A DNA stretch of 64,000 nt from Vreelandella jeotgali Hwa (GCF_000334215.1 NZ_AMQY01000021.1:38720-102719), one strand, 5' to 3'. Shown: positions 31,799-41,323, numbered from the stretch's first letter. Numbers and translations: made by a program. The notes: a model not told the origin generated them from the sequence alone.

Positions 31799-33212
31799 CC
31801 TCGCGCCCCTTTACCGGCACCAGGAGATCACCGTTGACCACCTCGCCAAAAACGACCGATCCCTCGACACCTCGGACCCGGGGGCGGGCAAGTCGCGCAG
31901 CCACCTCGAAGCGTTTGCCCGGCGCAAGGCGGCAGGCTCTGCCCGCCGGATGCTGGTCCTGGGCACCCTGTCGATACTCGAAACCGCCTGGGTCGGTGAC
32001 TGCGAGAAATGGACACCTCAGCTATCCGCTGCCGTCGTCTACACCACCAAGCGCAAGCGGCAACTACCCGAGGCACTGGAAGCGGACATTATCGTCACCA
32101 ATCACGACGCCGTGAAATGGATGATCGATACCCAGGGCAACCTGACCGACGAGGGCCAATCGCTGGTGGACGCCTGCGACGTGCTGGTGGTCGATGAGTT
32201 CACCGCGTTCAAGCACCGCACCACGCAGCGGTCCAAGCGGCTCGCCGCCCTGCGGCACCACTTCGATGTCAGGTGGGCGCTGTCGGGCACGCCAAACAGC
32301 AACGGCATCTGCGACATCTGGCATCCGGTGTTCCTCGTCGACGACGGCGTGCGCCTGGGCCGGGCGTTCTGGGGCTTTCGTGCCCAGGTCTGTACCCCCG
32401 TGCCCAACCACAACGTCCCGGGCAGCCATCACGTCGACTGGGTGGACAAACCCGATGCCGAGCTGATCGTCGCCGATAAAATCCACGACATTACCGTTCG
32501 GCACAAGCTCCGCGACTGTATCGACATGCCGGAGAACGTGGCCTACACCGTCACCACCCGGCTGCCGCCCAAGCTCATGGCCCAGTACCGCGAGATGCTC
32601 GACGAAGCGGCGCTGGAGCTGGAGTCCGGGGAGCTGGTGAGTGCCGTTCACGCCGGGGCGAAGGTCAATAAATTGTTGCAGCTATGCAGCGGAGCGGTCT
32701 ATGGCGAAGAAGGCGCGTACCACGTCCTCGACGACAGTCGCGTGAAGCTCGCCCTGGACCTGGCAATGGAGGCACCCCAGGCGCTCGTGGCCTTCAACTG
32801 GCGGCACCAGCGCGATCAGCTCATGGCCGAAGCCGCCAAACGCAAGCTGAACTTCGCGGTGATCGACGGCGACGTGCCGGTGGCCAAGCGGGTCGAAACC
32901 GTCAACGCCTTCCAGGCCGGCGAGATTCACTACATCTTCGCTCATCCCCAGGCCGCGGGGCACGGGCTCACGCTCACCCGCGGCACCCGCACCATCTGGA
33001 CCTCGCCGACGTACAACGCCGAGTGGTTCCAGCAGTTCAACGCCCGTATCGACCGGGCCGGTCAAACGCAGCGGACCGAGACCATCATGATCGCTGCGCA
33101 GGATACACGCGAACAGGACGTGTACGAAAAACTCGGCGGCAAGGTGTCACGCATGGATAACCTCCTCACCGTATTCGCCGCAAGCACCCAAGCCAACGCA
33201 CAAGGAGCCTGA
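31788..33212 (+). CDS. SNF2/SF2-type helicase, 474 aa
   Basis: The SF2 motifs are present in order: motif I SDPGAGKSR (~30), Ia VLGTLSIL, Ib IIVTNHDAVKW, motif II VLVVDEFTAFKH, motif III WALSGTPNSN, motif V GHGLTLTRGTRTIWTSPTYN and motif VI QQFNARIDRAGQTQ. The DEFT box and SPTYNAEW...QRTETI style fit phage SNF2-like translocases. It lies between the DEDD nuclease and small helical genes; a role in replication, recombination or removal of host proteins from DNA is likely. The start overlaps the nuclease gene by 11 bases. Confidence 0.8.
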   Translation: MTADLAPLYRHQEITVDHLAKNDRSLDTSDPGAGKSRSHLEAFARRKAAGSARRMLVLGTLSILETAWVGDCEKWTPQLSAAVVYTTKRKRQLPEALEADIIVTNHDAVKWMIDTQGNLTDEGQSLVDACDVLVVDEFTAFKHRTTQRSKRLAALRHHFDVRWALSGTPNSNGICDIWHPVFLVDDGVRLGRAFWGFRAQVCTPVPNHNVPGSHHVDWVDKPDAELIVADKIHDITVRHKLRDCIDMPENVAYTVTTRLPPKLMAQYREMLDEAALELESGELVSAVHAGAKVNKLLQLCSGAVYGEEGAYHVLDDSRVKLALDLAMEAPQALVAFNWRHQRDQLMAEAAKRKLNFAVIDGDVPVAKRVETVNAFQAGEIHYIFAHPQAAGHGLTLTRGTRTIWTSPTYNAEWFQQFNARIDRAGQTQRTETIMIAAQDTREQDVYEKLGGKVSRMDNLLTVFAASTQANAQGA

Positions 33213-33214
33213 TC

Positions 33215-33604
33215 ATGGCCACTTTTACCAGCACCACCAACTCCAAAATCGCTACCCACAACGCCGAGCTGATCTTCGAGGCGGCCAAGCGCCTCAAGGC
33301 AGCGAAGACCCGTCTGGGCACCAAGGGCACGAAGGAGGAAGAAGCTCGCAGCACGCTCAAGGGCCTGCACTACGAGGCCAACGCCATCACCACGGCAATG
33401 GTCAATGACGAAGACGACAGCGAGATGCGCGATCTGGCCACCGTCCAGCGCGAGATTCGTTCGGCGGACACCAAGCTGGACCGCGCCCTGGAACGCGCCC
33501 ACGAAGACCGCGCCGCCATCGACGAGGCACTGAACGAGCTGGTCACCTTCCTCCAATGGGAAGCGGACACCGACGACGAAGACGACCAGGAGGATGCAGC
33601 ATGA
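33215..33604 (+). CDS. helical phage protein, 129 aa
   Basis: MATFTSTTNSKIATHNAELI begins a protein that is helical and charged throughout (EEEARSTLKGLHYEANAITT; RALERAHEDRAAIDEALNEL) with an acidic tail. It starts two bases after the helicase stop with AAGGAG upstream and overlaps the next gene by ATGA. Function unknown. Confidence 0.6.
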   Translation: MATFTSTTNSKIATHNAELIFEAAKRLKAAKTRLGTKGTKEEEARSTLKGLHYEANAITTAMVNDEDDSEMRDLATVQREIRSADTKLDRALERAHEDRAAIDEALNELVTFLQWEADTDDEDDQEDAA

Positions 33605-33969
33605 GCAACCTGGGAGACCTGATCGCCCACCACGAGCAGCTGCGTGAGGAAAAGCGCATGCTTAATGAGCGCCTGAAAGCGCTCAACAACGACATCTTCC
33701 ACAGCGAATCCGCGGTACTGGAAGCTCTCGACACTGCCGGGCTGGAGCATGCCCGGGTGGCGGGTACCAGCGTGTCGGTGACCGAGCAGACCATGCCCAA
33801 CGTCACCGACTGGGAGCAACTTTACGACTTCATCAAGCAGCACGACGCCATGTATATGCTCCAGCGTCGCGTGTCGACCGGCCCCTACCGGGAGATGCTG
33901 CAAATGGAGCAGGAAGTCCCCGGCGTGGAGCCCTACGTGCAGCGCAAGGTGAACATGCGAGCCAACTAG
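33601..33969 (+). CDS. coiled-coil phage protein, 122 aa
   Basis: An N-terminal coiled coil (HHEQLREEKRMLNERLKALN) is followed by a compact domain with EHARVAGTSVSVTEQTMPNV, DWEQLYDFIKQHDAMYML and RRVSTGPYREMLQ. The domain pattern is frequent in phage replication clusters next to SSB-like genes, where it is usually called hypothetical. Function not assigned. Confidence 0.6.
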   Translation: MSNLGDLIAHHEQLREEKRMLNERLKALNNDIFHSESAVLEALDTAGLEHARVAGTSVSVTEQTMPNVTDWEQLYDFIKQHDAMYMLQRRVSTGPYREMLQMEQEVPGVEPYVQRKVNMRAN

Positions 33970-34017
33970 ACATCTATTAAATTTTATAAGCTATGGATGT
34001 TTTGATCCAAGTATGCG

Positions 34018-34023
34018 TATAAT
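34018..34023 (+). promoter_or_regulatory. candidate -10 element upstream of the SSB-like gene
   Basis: A perfect TATAAT preceded by TATGCG lies in a 126 bp AT-rich gap between the coiled-coil gene and the SSB-like gene. No -35 hexamer is found at 16-18 bases. TCCAAGTATGCG upstream recalls part of the phage box (CCAAGCAT) but the match is weak. Confidence 0.4.
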
Positions 34024-34095
34024 AGGTCACAGCGGGATCGACCGGGTCCTGCCTGACTGTGCAACTGTGCAATTGAACCGCAAAGGAGCCCCATC

Positions 34096-34863
34096 ATGGC
34101 TACCGAGAAGAACGCACCCACAAAATCCGTCGCCACCTTCCTCCAGGACAACGACGGCGCCCTGCCCGCGCACCTGCAACAGGACGCCGGCATGGGCAAC
34201 GAAAACGTCGGCACCGACGATCTGGCGATTCCGCGCCTTGACCTGATCCAGCAGCTCTCGCCGCAGATCGACAAGTCCTCACCCAAGTTCATCGAGGGCG
34301 CCGAGACCGGCCATATCTTCAACAGCCTGACCGGCGAGGTCTACGACTTCGCGTTTGTCATCAACCTGCAATTCGAGCAGAAGTGGCAGATTTTCAAGAA
34401 GCGCAAGTTCGGCGGCGGTTTTGAAGGCAGCTTCGACAACGAGGCCGATGCCCAGAAGCACCTGGACGCCCAGGGCCTGCCGGCCGAGCAGTACGACGTT
34501 GTCGATACGGCGATCCACAAGTGCCTGAAGCTCGACGACGACGGCAACCCGGAAGCCCCGGTGCTGATCTACATGAGCGGCTCGAAGCAGCGGGTGTCGA
34601 AGGGCTGGAACTCCGCGATCCAGCTGAAGAACCCGGATGCCGCCCGCTTTGCCTCGGTCTGGACCCTCCAGTCCTCGCCCGAGAAAAACAAGCAGGGTCA
34701 GCCCTACCACAACTTCAAGGTGGACTTCGCCGGCTGGGCCGGAGAGGACCTGTACGCCGAAGCCAAACGCCTCTACGAAGGCCTGGTCGAAGGCGGCACC
34801 GACGCCCTGGCCGGTGACAAGGGCGACAGCCACAAGGAAAGCGTCAGTACCGCCGACGCGTAA
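34096..34863 (+). CDS. single-stranded-DNA-binding-like phage protein, 255 aa
   Basis: AAAGGAG precedes the ATG. The layout matches the phage ssDNA-binding/annealing accessory proteins found in podoviruses: DDLAIPRLDLIQQLSPQIDK, GAETGHIFNSLTGEVYDFAF, KKRKFGGGFEGSFDNEADAQ, VLIYMSGSKQRVSKGWNSAI, FASVWTLQSSPEKNKQGQPY and an acidic C-terminal tail typical of SSBs. It stands alone, with its own promoter gap before and a terminator after, which suits a highly expressed protein. Confidence 0.65.
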   Translation: MATEKNAPTKSVATFLQDNDGALPAHLQQDAGMGNENVGTDDLAIPRLDLIQQLSPQIDKSSPKFIEGAETGHIFNSLTGEVYDFAFVINLQFEQKWQIFKKRKFGGGFEGSFDNEADAQKHLDAQGLPAEQYDVVDTAIHKCLKLDDDGNPEAPVLIYMSGSKQRVSKGWNSAIQLKNPDAARFASVWTLQSSPEKNKQGQPYHNFKVDFAGWAGEDLYAEAKRLYEGLVEGGTDALAGDKGDSHKESVSTADA

Positions 34864-34870
34864 CCGTCAA

Positions 34871-34913
34871 CCCGCCCTCCGGGGCGGGTATCGAGGAGCA
34901 CTCGGCCTTTTTT
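34871..34913 (+). terminator. tandem hairpins with T6 after the SSB-like gene
   Basis: CCCGCC-(CTCCGG)-GGCGGG is followed by a second small stem CGAG-GAGCA-CTCG and GCCTTTTTT. The T run makes it an intrinsic terminator for the SSB-like gene. The second stem contains the GGAGCACTCG element that recurs downstream. Confidence 0.65.
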
Positions 34914-35050
34914 CGTCACCTATCAACACCTCGCGGGACGAACGGGAACCAGACGAGTGCTCCATCGATGCCCGCGCCGATAGCGGGGAGCATTCGCTTT
35001 TACGTTCATTTGACCTTCAAAAGGGGCCTGATTGACATGGCGAGTGCTCC
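34895..35050. repeat. four alternating copies of a GGAGCACTC element
   Basis: GGAGCACTCG (34895-34904), CGAGTGCTCC (34954-34963), GGAGCATTCGC (34987-34997) and GCGAGTGCTCC (35040-35050) occur in alternating orientation in a 160 bp non-coding gap. The third and fourth are followed by GCTTTTA(T)CG-like sequence. Pairs 1/2 and 3/4 can form 10-11 bp stems. The arrangement suits a replication origin, an operator cluster or an RNA structure. Confidence 0.55.
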
Positions 35051-35186
35051 GCTTTTATCGCAGAAATTTTTTCGCACAATTTACCTTTTATCCCTTGTCC
35101 GCCTACCGAGCTCGGTTAAAGTGATAACACATCGACAGGCAACACACTGGTTGAAAGGCCAGCTCCTGTCTTGTAGGGTGAGCTGT

Positions 35187-35636
35187 ATGAACGAACACGG
35201 GTTCATCAGTGCCGTCCATCGGCAACTGCCTTCTGCGATCTACCGCTGGAAGATCAACGACAACTATGAAGGCGGCGTGGCCGATGCCTATTACTCAGCC
35301 AAAGGAGGAGATTTATGGATCGAGTATAAATACGTACCGGCACTGCCCAGGCGGGCGAACACGCCGGTACGCACGACGCTAAGCACCCGGCAACGCCACT
35401 GGCTGACCCGGCGACATGACGAAGGTCGAAACGTCGCCGTCGTCATCGGCTCACCGGACGGAAGCGTCATTCTCAACTCGCCGGATCAGTGGCAGCAACC
35501 ACTGACACGCGACGAGTTTCTACGGCAGGCACTGCCACGAACAGGTCTGATTGCGTTCATCACCCGGGCCATCATCCCGGACGACTCAACAGACTGCCCT
35601 TTATTGCACCATCGCAAGGAACCGAACCTACTATGA
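35187..35636 (+). CDS. VRR-NUC nuclease, 149 aa
   Basis: The start MNEHGFISAVHRQLPSAIYR is preferred because AGGGTGAG lies upstream; the open frame back to 34968 runs through the repeat region. The catalytic pattern is D33 in GGVADAYYSAKGG and E46-x-K48 in LWIEYKYV, the PD-(D/E)XK site of stand-alone VRR-NUC nucleases, which resolve or nick branched DNA. The later STRQRHWLTRRHDEGRNVAV is the usual helix-strand following the active site. It overlaps the next gene by ATGA. Confidence 0.75.
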   Translation: MNEHGFISAVHRQLPSAIYRWKINDNYEGGVADAYYSAKGGDLWIEYKYVPALPRRANTPVRTTLSTRQRHWLTRRHDEGRNVAVVIGSPDGSVILNSPDQWQQPLTRDEFLRQALPRTGLIAFITRAIIPDDSTDCPLLHHRKEPNLL

Positions 35637-35935
35637 AACAATTGACAGGCTTTGAACCGCAGCACAACGATTTTGCACCTTTCGTCAAGCCCGATCAACT
35701 GGCGATCCTCGACCCGAACTACGAGCCCACGCCGGGGGACGACGTTTATATCGAACTCGACAGCGGCGACGTGGACGTCGGCGAACTGATCGAGGCCACC
35801 GAGACCACGGTCCACTACACCAGCTACAACGGCATGGTCGACCAGGAGAAGTCCGCCAGCGAGATCACAACCTTCTACCTGATCAGCGGTGTGAAACGTC
35901 ATCGCAACACGAAGGAACGTCCGCTGCGTGACTAA
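35633..35935 (+). CDS. last phage gene, unknown 100-aa protein
   Basis: MKQLTGFEPQHNDFAPFVKP starts overlapping the VRR-NUC stop. It is a beta-rich acidic protein (PGDDVYIELDSGDVDVGELI; TTVHYTSYNGMVDQEKSASE) reminiscent of small barrel proteins. A strong terminator follows 27 bases after the stop. No family is recognised. Confidence 0.6.
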   Translation: MKQLTGFEPQHNDFAPFVKPDQLAILDPNYEPTPGDDVYIELDSGDVDVGELIEATETTVHYTSYNGMVDQEKSASEITTFYLISGVKRHRNTKERPLRD

Positions 35936-35962
35936 ATAAGCGCGAGCTTGTATAACTTTTCC

Positions 35963-35996
35963 AACGCCCGTTCGGTTTTACGCCGGCGGGCGTTTT
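35963..35996 (+). terminator. terminator of the rightward phage operon
   Basis: AACGCCCG-(16)-CGGGCGTT is a perfect 8 bp stem running into TTTTTT. It ends the replication operon at the edge of the prophage. Confidence 0.85.
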
Positions 35997-36191
35997 TTAT
36001 AAGCAGAGAACCGGAAAATGATTCATTCTGCATTGTTTTGGACAGAAACCCGCGTCATCATCCTGTCAAACAAACGGCATTTTAGCGTGCTGTAACCCGT
36101 TGATTTCATTGACCGGCGAATAAGTGCTTATAACAGGCCATTTTTGGCCGCCTGCGGCCGGATTTTGGCCGGTTTTTACCGCTCCAACCAC
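35997..36191. other. phage-chromosome junction region
   Basis: No gene is seen in this 195 bp gap. It contains GTAACCCGTTGATTTCATTG, a run of GGCC-rich short palindromes (36136-36172) ending CCGGTTTTT, and otherwise mixed sequence. The right attachment site should lie here because phage genes end on one side and the bacterial surface-layer operon on the other. No tRNA gene is present, and without the left end no direct repeat can be confirmed. Confidence 0.4.
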
Positions 36192-36220
36192 AAAAAACCC
36201 CCGACCGATGTCGAGGGTTT
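36192..36220 (-). terminator. terminator of the sapC/UXS operon
   Basis: Read leftward, AACCC(T)CGAC-ATCG-GTCGGGGGTT with six T residues follows the small gene's stop within 6 bases. It marks the end of the chromosomal leftward operon. Confidence 0.8.
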
Positions 36221-36225
36221 CTGCT

Positions 36226-36441
36226 TCAGTTCTTGCCTTTCGGCAGCTCGTCACTCAGCGCCTGGGCATAGGCCCTCCGCGCCGTTTGATGGATCGCCAG
36301 CTGACGCTGGAGCTGCTCGATTTCCTGGTCGGTCACCCGCAGGTTCAGCACCTGGTTCTGCGCGTTCTCGCTCAGGTCGGCCACGTTGTAGCCCGTGCCG
36401 TCGATGGTGAGGGTGTTCTGCTTGTCGTCCTGCTTGGCCAT
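36226..36441 (-). CDS. DUF6447-type small protein, 71 aa
   Basis: MAKQDDKQNTLTIDGTGYNV is taken as the start because GAGGA lies eight bases upstream; an ATG two codons earlier is possible. The pattern TLTIDGTGYNVADLSENAQN, NLRVTDQEIEQLQRQLAIHQ and TARRAYAQALSDELP matches the small family I recall as DUF6447, a short beta hairpin plus one long helix. It is encoded right after sapC, as it often is in related bacteria, so a surface-layer accessory role is likely but unproven. Confidence 0.65.
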   Translation of the reverse strand: MAKQDDKQNTLTIDGTGYNVADLSENAQNQVLNLRVTDQEIEQLQRQLAIHQTARRAYAQALSDELPKGKN

Positions 36442-36456
36442 GATCATTTTCCTCGT

Positions 36457-37251
36457 TTAGTCGAAATCAAAGGTCAGGTCGTCGTCTTCTTTTCCGAAGA
36501 AGCTGTCCAGGCTCTCGGGAATTCCTCCCGCCCCGGCGGCGGGCCGCTGCTGGGCCGCCCACTGCTTGAGCCGCCCTAATTGGTGGGTGGAGACGTTCTG
36601 GGTATACGCCAGGGCTGCCGCGTAGTGCTTTTGCAGATCGGCAAAGTCTTCCCGTGACAGGCCGTTGAGCGCATCGAGATCGGCTTTGCGCAGCCCTTCG
36701 ATACGTGTCACCTCGTTTCCGTAACGGACATTCAAGGGCCAGTCTTCGAGCAGGCCTTTCTGCTGCAGAAGTTGGCAGGCGGCACGACCCACCTCGTGGT
36801 CCCGCGCAATGGCATCGAGCATCTGCATGATCTTTTGTACCGGCGGCGCCAGTTGCCCGTTCTCGAACAACGGCTCGGCACCCGGCGTATCCAACTCGAC
36901 CAAATGGCTAGCCTCAATACACAGCGTCGGCGATTGTCTTTCTGTGATCGTGGCACGCGCGAAAGGATACGGTCTCAATACTAGCGGCACATAGTCCTCA
37001 CGCGCCTGCCCCTGTTCGGTCAGGTAGTGGTTCTGGTGGGGCAACAGCGACATCAATACGACTGGTGAAAGCTGCCCCTCGCGTTCCAGCACAGCGGTGG
37101 GAACGTGGGCGGCGGCCTGGCTCAGATCGCCGAGGCAGGCCGGCAACCATTGCCGGTGGGACACCATCGCCAGGCTTCTGGCCGGCAGCCAGCCAAGCTG
37201 CCGGTGCTGGCTTGGCTGGATGGGGATCAGGCGTTCATACCAGTCAAACAC
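36457..37251 (-). CDS. SapC family protein
   Basis: The GTG start is supported by AAGGAGG six bases upstream, inside the end of the previous gene. Family features are the opening [45 protein letters not shown] near [12 protein letters not shown], and [20 protein letters not shown] with [20 protein letters not shown]. SapC proteins occur with type I-secreted surface-layer proteins; their precise job is unclear. At 264 residues it is the normal length. Its place below the S-layer candidate and glycosyltransferase genes supports a role in their export or assembly. Confidence 0.8.
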   Translation of the reverse strand: MFDWYERLIPIQPSQHRQLGWLPARSLAMVSHRQWLPACLGDLSQAAAHVPTAVLEREGQLSPVVLMSLLPHQNHYLTEQGQAREDYVPLVLRPYPFARATITERQSPTLCIEASHLVELDTPGAEPLFENGQLAPPVQKIMQMLDAIARDHEVGRAACQLLQQKGLLEDWPLNVRYGNEVTRIEGLRKADLDALNGLSREDFADLQKHYAAALAYTQNVSTHQLGRLKQWAAQQRPAAGAGGIPESLDSFFGKEDDDLTFDFD

Positions 37252-38191
37252 CGCGTGCCTCCTTGAAATAATTCACCGTGGCTTTCAAGCCTTCATGAAG
37301 CGTCACCTTGGGCTCCCAATCCAGTGCCTTGCGTGCCAGGCTAATATCCGGCTGGCGTTGCTTAGGATCATCCTCGGGTAATGGCTCATGCACCAACGAA
37401 GTGCCAGAGCCTGACAGTTGCAACACCTTCTCGGCCAGTTCACGCATGGTGAACTCGACCGGGTTGCCCAGGTTGATGGGGCCGGTTATGCTCACGTCGG
37501 TATCCATCATGCGCATCAAGCCGTCCACCAGATCATCGACGTAACAAAAGCTGCGCGTCTGCTCGCCGTCGCCGTACAGGGTGATGGGCTCGCCGTGTAG
37601 GGCCTGACGGATGAAGTTGGACACCACCCGCCCGTCATGGGGGTGCATGCGCGGGCCGTAGGTGTTGAAGATCCGCACCACCTTGATGGTTAGGCCATGC
37701 TGGCGGTAGTAATCGAAGCACAGCGTTTCCGCGCAGCGCTTGCCTTCATCGTAGCAGGCCCGTGGCCCGATGGGGTTCACGTTTCCCCAGTAGCTTTCCG
37801 GCTGGGGATGCACGTTCGGGTCACCGTACACTTCAGAAGTTGAGGCCTGCAGCATGGGAATCTTCAACCGCTTGGCCAGGCCCAGCATATTGATGGTGCC
37901 CACCACCGAGGTTTTGGTGGTCTGCACCGGGTCTCGCTGGTAGTGAATCGGGGATGCCGGGCACGCCAGGTTATAGATGGCATCCACTTCCACGTAGAGC
38001 GGAAAGGTGATGTCGTGGCGCATGAACTCGAAACGGGGATGGTTGATCAGGTGGTAGATGTTGCTTTTGTCCCCGGTGTAGCAGTTGTCCACGCAGAGCA
38101 CTTCATGGCCGGCGTCCAGCAGGCGATCGCAAAGGTGGGAGCCAAGAAAACCGGCCCCGCCGGTAACCAGGATACGGGGATGATCACGCAT
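37244..38191 (-). CDS. UDP-glucuronate decarboxylase (UDP-xylose synthase)
   Basis: An extended short-chain dehydrogenase: NAD site [18 protein letters not shown], catalytic T/S in [11 protein letters not shown], YxxxK in [12 protein letters not shown], and the decarboxylase-type elements [20 protein letters not shown] and [13 protein letters not shown]. It converts UDP-glucuronate to UDP-xylose, providing a pentose donor for surface glycans. The start [13 protein letters not shown] has AAGGAGG upstream and overlaps the previous gene by 8 bases. The length of 315 residues is standard. Confidence 0.85.
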   Translation of the reverse strand: MRDHPRILVTGGAGFLGSHLCDRLLDAGHEVLCVDNCYTGDKSNIYHLINHPRFEFMRHDITFPLYVEVDAIYNLACPASPIHYQRDPVQTTKTSVVGTINMLGLAKRLKIPMLQASTSEVYGDPNVHPQPESYWGNVNPIGPRACYDEGKRCAETLCFDYYRQHGLTIKVVRIFNTYGPRMHPHDGRVVSNFIRQALHGEPITLYGDGEQTRSFCYVDDLVDGLMRMMDTDVSITGPINLGNPVEFTMRELAEKVLQLSGSGTSLVHEPLPEDDPKQRQPDISLARKALDWEPKVTLHEGLKATVNYFKEARGV

Positions 38192-41100
38192 GGTAGCCGG
38201 CCTCCTTGAGGTAGGCCGCGTAGGCCTCGGCACGCTGCCCGTTGTCGCGTTGATCCAGGGTCACCAGCGCCCTAAGACTGACATCATGGGCGCGATAAAG
38301 CGCGTGCATCAAAAATGCCAAATTCAGCAGCTCTGATGCCGCCAAATCATGCCAGCGCAAGGGCGAGGGAATGAAGACAGGATCGACTTCCAGCAACTGG
38401 CTTTGCGTATTGACCTCAAGACCTTTTTTCCCTGACACGTATCTACCCGGCTGCTGCTTCGCTAGGCTATGCATGATAAATCCTTGCTCTTCCAGCCAGG
38501 CGCCTAAGGTGAACAAGGAAGGTTGATTTTCATACATGGGTAGCATGGATGCTTCAAATTGCAGAACTACCACACTTTTGAAGTGACGCTCGGCATGCTG
38601 AAGAATATCTAGCTCGGTGCCTTGCGTATCGAGCTTGATCATGGCCACGCCATCCGCTTCCTGAACATCGTTCAGCGCGACCGTCTCTACGGAAAGTGTC
38701 TCAACCACCTTGGCTGTCTGGTAACCAAGGATGCCTTCGACTACGGGTGTATTAGGCGGCAATAGCGAGTTCATGTGGGGGCCATTGCATAAATGGAATT
38801 GTCCCGGCGAACCATTGCCCACGGCTTGATCAACGTATTGACGGTGCGCTGCTGATTGCTGCTGAAGCTTGGCAAAACTTTTCGGATCAGGCTCAAACCC
38901 CAGTGTCCGCATCAACCCTGCCTCCACCAGGGGATCAAAAAGCTGCTTGTCCCAATCGAAAGCCGCCGCGCCCACGTCCACCAATAAAGGCGCTTGATCA
39001 AGCCCGATCACCTCCTTCTGCAGACGCGTTAGATTATCCAGGCGCTGATTCACCGATGATGCTGTTCCCGCTCGCGAAGGCGTCGCTGAGGATGCCGGCG
39101 AAACTGTCGGTTTTTTCGGCGCTGGGGCAGCCGGGACAGGCGCCGTGGCCGGATCCAGCGGCACCAGGGTAAGATCCGGTTCCAGCCGCCAGGGGCGGGC
39201 TGAGTGGCCTTGTGCATGGTGCGCATGCAGCTGATGGCACAGGGCCTCCAGCTGCTGGCCAAAGGCGGTATTATCGACCATGGCGCTCTGCCAGTAGGTC
39301 TCGCGTACCTGGTGCTTTTGCGCTTCTATTACCTCCCGAGACTGCTGGGCAAAGGCCACAGCTTTTTCCACGTAGGCATCGGGTGTCTCGACGATCCACT
39401 CGGCCAGGTCACCGTAGTGCAGAATGCTGGCGGCCACGCGGGCGGCAAAGGTTTCCCCCGGTAGTGTGACCACGGGTACGCCGCTACGCAGCGCGTCGGA
39501 GCAGGTGGTGTGGGCGTTGTAAGGCCAGGTATCCAGCACCAGGTCAGCAAGCGAAATCCGCGCGATGTGTTCGGCCTGGGGCTTGTGCCCTGCCAGAACC
39601 AGGCGCTCCCGCGCAATTCCCGCCTTGTCCAGCTGCTGGTAGAGGCGCTCACGCTGGGCATCGCTCTTGGTGTCCAACAACCAGAGCACGCTACCTTCCA
39701 CCTGCTTAAGGATGCGACACCAGAGGGCAAAGGTGTCCGGCGAGATCTTGTAGTGCTGATTGAAGCAGCAGAAGACCGCCGCATCTTCCGGCAGGGCGTG
39801 ATCGGAACGGCGACCGGCCAACTCCAGGACGGGAGGCTGGTAGTCGTTGGGCTGGTAGCTTCGGGGCAGCTGGATGACCTGTTCGGCGAAGCCCTCGGCA
39901 TTCCCGGCGTAGGTGACCCAGGGGTCGCCGAGAATATAATCCACCTCGGGGGCGCCCAGGGTGCCGGGCATGCCCAGCCAGGTCAGCTGAATTGGTGCGG
40001 GGCGTAACGCGAGCACTTCGGCGCGGGTGTCGCGGGTCATGCCGTTGAGATCGACCAGAACATCGATCTCGTCATCACGGATACGCTCGGCGGCCTCGGC
40101 CGTGGTCAGGGGGGCAATATTGACAAAACGATCGACGCCCTGACGAATGCGCGTGCGGGTTTCGCTGTCATCGCTGAAGCTGTTGTTGTAGACAAACCAC
40201 TCGGTCTTGTCCTTGGGCAGATGTTCCATCAAGCCCACCACCAGAAAGCCCACCGCGTGACTGCGAAGGTCCGAACTCACAAAGCCGACACGCAGCTTTC
40301 GTCCGTCTTCAAGCGTCGGCAAGGCTCGTGGGGCAAAGGGGGTAGCCTGACGTGTAATCTGGTGCCAGGTCGCTGCCGCGGCCTTCAGGTGGCCGCGCTG
40401 CGGCACATCGGCGCCCAGCAGGGTAAAGCAGGTGGAGACGCTGGGATTCTGCGTGAGGGGTTTGTCCAGCGCCTGGGTCAACAGCGCCTCAAGCGCCGTC
40501 AGGGGCGGCCACACCAGGTTCTTGCGGCAGATATCCACTGCCGTGGCCAAAAGCGTCGCCTGCTGCACGCCGGTATCCGCCAGGCCCTGAGCGAGCTTGG
40601 CGATGACGGGCAGCGTCAACACGCCGGGGTCAAGCCTTTGCAGCAATTGCCAGGCTTCACCATGAGAAGGCTGACGCTGCAAGGCCTTGGCCAGGTGTGC
40701 AAAGGTCTGAGCGTCGTCGTGTTCCTGATGGCTGACCTGGGCGCGCAGGAAGGGTATATCCGGGTGTTTGGGGTGAATATCCTCGGCCTGCTGCAAACAC
40801 TCGGCAGCGCGGTCAACGTCCTCGCGCTTGATGGCAATACGCGCCAGGTTGAGCCAGGGGGCAGGCTCCTCCAGGGTTTCGGTCAGTTCCAGAAAGGTCT
40901 GCTCGGCCTCGGGCCACTTGCCCGTCATCAGTTGCAGGGTGGCCAGGTTGGCCTTGGCGGTACGGTTGCCGGGGGCCTGCTGCAGGGCCTGCCGGTAGGC
41001 CTGTTCGGCCTCCTCCAGCTGACCTGCGTTTTTCATGATCACGCCGTAGTTGACCAGGGTGCCCACATCCGGGCCGGGCATATCCGCCATCGCCCGGCGG

Positions 41101-41279
41101 GCCTCGGCCACCGCATCGCGGATCTGTCCGGCCTGCTGCAGCACCAGGGCCAGAAACAGGCGTGCCAGTCCGTGATCCGCCTTGTGGGTGAGCACTTGCT
41201 CATAACGCTTCTTTGCCTGCGCCAACTGCCCTTTCTGATGGTGCTTCTGCGCCTCGGCAAAAAGTCGATTCAGTTGCAT
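38184..41279 (-). CDS. TPR - SPINDLY O-GlcNAc transferase - FkbM methyltransferase fusion
   Basis: Three modules are read in 1031 residues. Residues ~1-260 are TPR repeats ([35 protein letters not shown] and others). Residues ~320-680 are a GT41/SPINDLY catalytic region: [71 protein letters not shown] and [20 protein letters not shown]. After a P/A/S linker, residues ~745-1000 are an FkbM methyltransferase ([33 protein letters not shown]). It should add and perhaps methylate a sugar on Ser/Thr of a cytosolic protein. The gene directly follows the S-layer candidate, its likely substrate. AAGGAA supports the start. Confidence 0.8.
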   Translation of the reverse strand: MQLNRLFAEAQKHHQKGQLAQAKKRYEQVLTHKADHGLARLFLALVLQQAGQIRDAVAEARRAMADMPGPDVGTLVNYGVIMKNAGQLEEAEQAYRQALQQAPGNRTAKANLATLQLMTGKWPEAEQTFLELTETLEEPAPWLNLARIAIKREDVDRAAECLQQAEDIHPKHPDIPFLRAQVSHQEHDDAQTFAHLAKALQRQPSHGEAWQLLQRLDPGVLTLPVIAKLAQGLADTGVQQATLLATAVDICRKNLVWPPLTALEALLTQALDKPLTQNPSVSTCFTLLGADVPQRGHLKAAAATWHQITRQATPFAPRALPTLEDGRKLRVGFVSSDLRSHAVGFLVVGLMEHLPKDKTEWFVYNNSFSDDSETRTRIRQGVDRFVNIAPLTTAEAAERIRDDEIDVLVDLNGMTRDTRAEVLALRPAPIQLTWLGMPGTLGAPEVDYILGDPWVTYAGNAEGFAEQVIQLPRSYQPNDYQPPVLELAGRRSDHALPEDAAVFCCFNQHYKISPDTFALWCRILKQVEGSVLWLLDTKSDAQRERLYQQLDKAGIARERLVLAGHKPQAEHIARISLADLVLDTWPYNAHTTCSDALRSGVPVVTLPGETFAARVAASILHYGDLAEWIVETPDAYVEKAVAFAQQSREVIEAQKHQVRETYWQSAMVDNTAFGQQLEALCHQLHAHHAQGHSARPWRLEPDLTLVPLDPATAPVPAAPAPKKPTVSPASSATPSRAGTASSVNQRLDNLTRLQKEVIGLDQAPLLVDVGAAAFDWDKQLFDPLVEAGLMRTLGFEPDPKSFAKLQQQSAAHRQYVDQAVGNGSPGQFHLCNGPHMNSLLPPNTPVVEGILGYQTAKVVETLSVETVALNDVQEADGVAMIKLDTQGTELDILQHAERHFKSVVVLQFEASMLPMYENQPSLFTLGAWLEEQGFIMHSLAKQQPGRYVSGKKGLEVNTQSQLLEVDPVFIPSPLRWHDLAASELLNLAFLMHALYRAHDVSLRALVTLDQRDNGQRAEAYAAYLKEAGYHA

Positions 41280-41298
41280 GGGAATTCCTTGCATTCAT

Positions 41299-41323
41299 TA
41301 AAAAGGCCCCCGTCAGGGGGGCC
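41299..41323 (-). terminator. terminator/attenuator after the S-layer gene
   Basis: GGCCCCC-TGAC-GGGGGCC on the minus strand is followed by TTTTTAA. It lies between the S-layer gene and the glycosyltransferase gene, so the abundant S-layer message ends here while some readthrough can serve the downstream operon. Confidence 0.8.

Larger units (their letters stand above)
1..36000. mobile_element. podovirus-type prophage, left end outside the window
   Basis: A contiguous set of phage genes fills this stretch: terminase, portal, scaffold, capsid, connectors and ejection proteins on the minus strand, then replication genes on the plus strand, ending at a strong terminator at 35963-35996. Bacterial surface-layer genes follow at once. 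The left boundary is not in the window because a virion gene is cut by the first base. No integrase, immunity repressor, lysis cassette or phage RNA polymerase was recognised in this part. The right boundary is placed only approximately, somewhere between 35998 and 36190. Whether the element is intact cannot be judged from one arm, but every recognised gene is full length. Confidence 0.85.

Noticed and set aside
36124..36579. 151-codon plus-strand frame at the prophage edge
   Set aside because: It runs antisense through a terminator and the DUF6447-type gene and starts in the junction region without a ribosome site.
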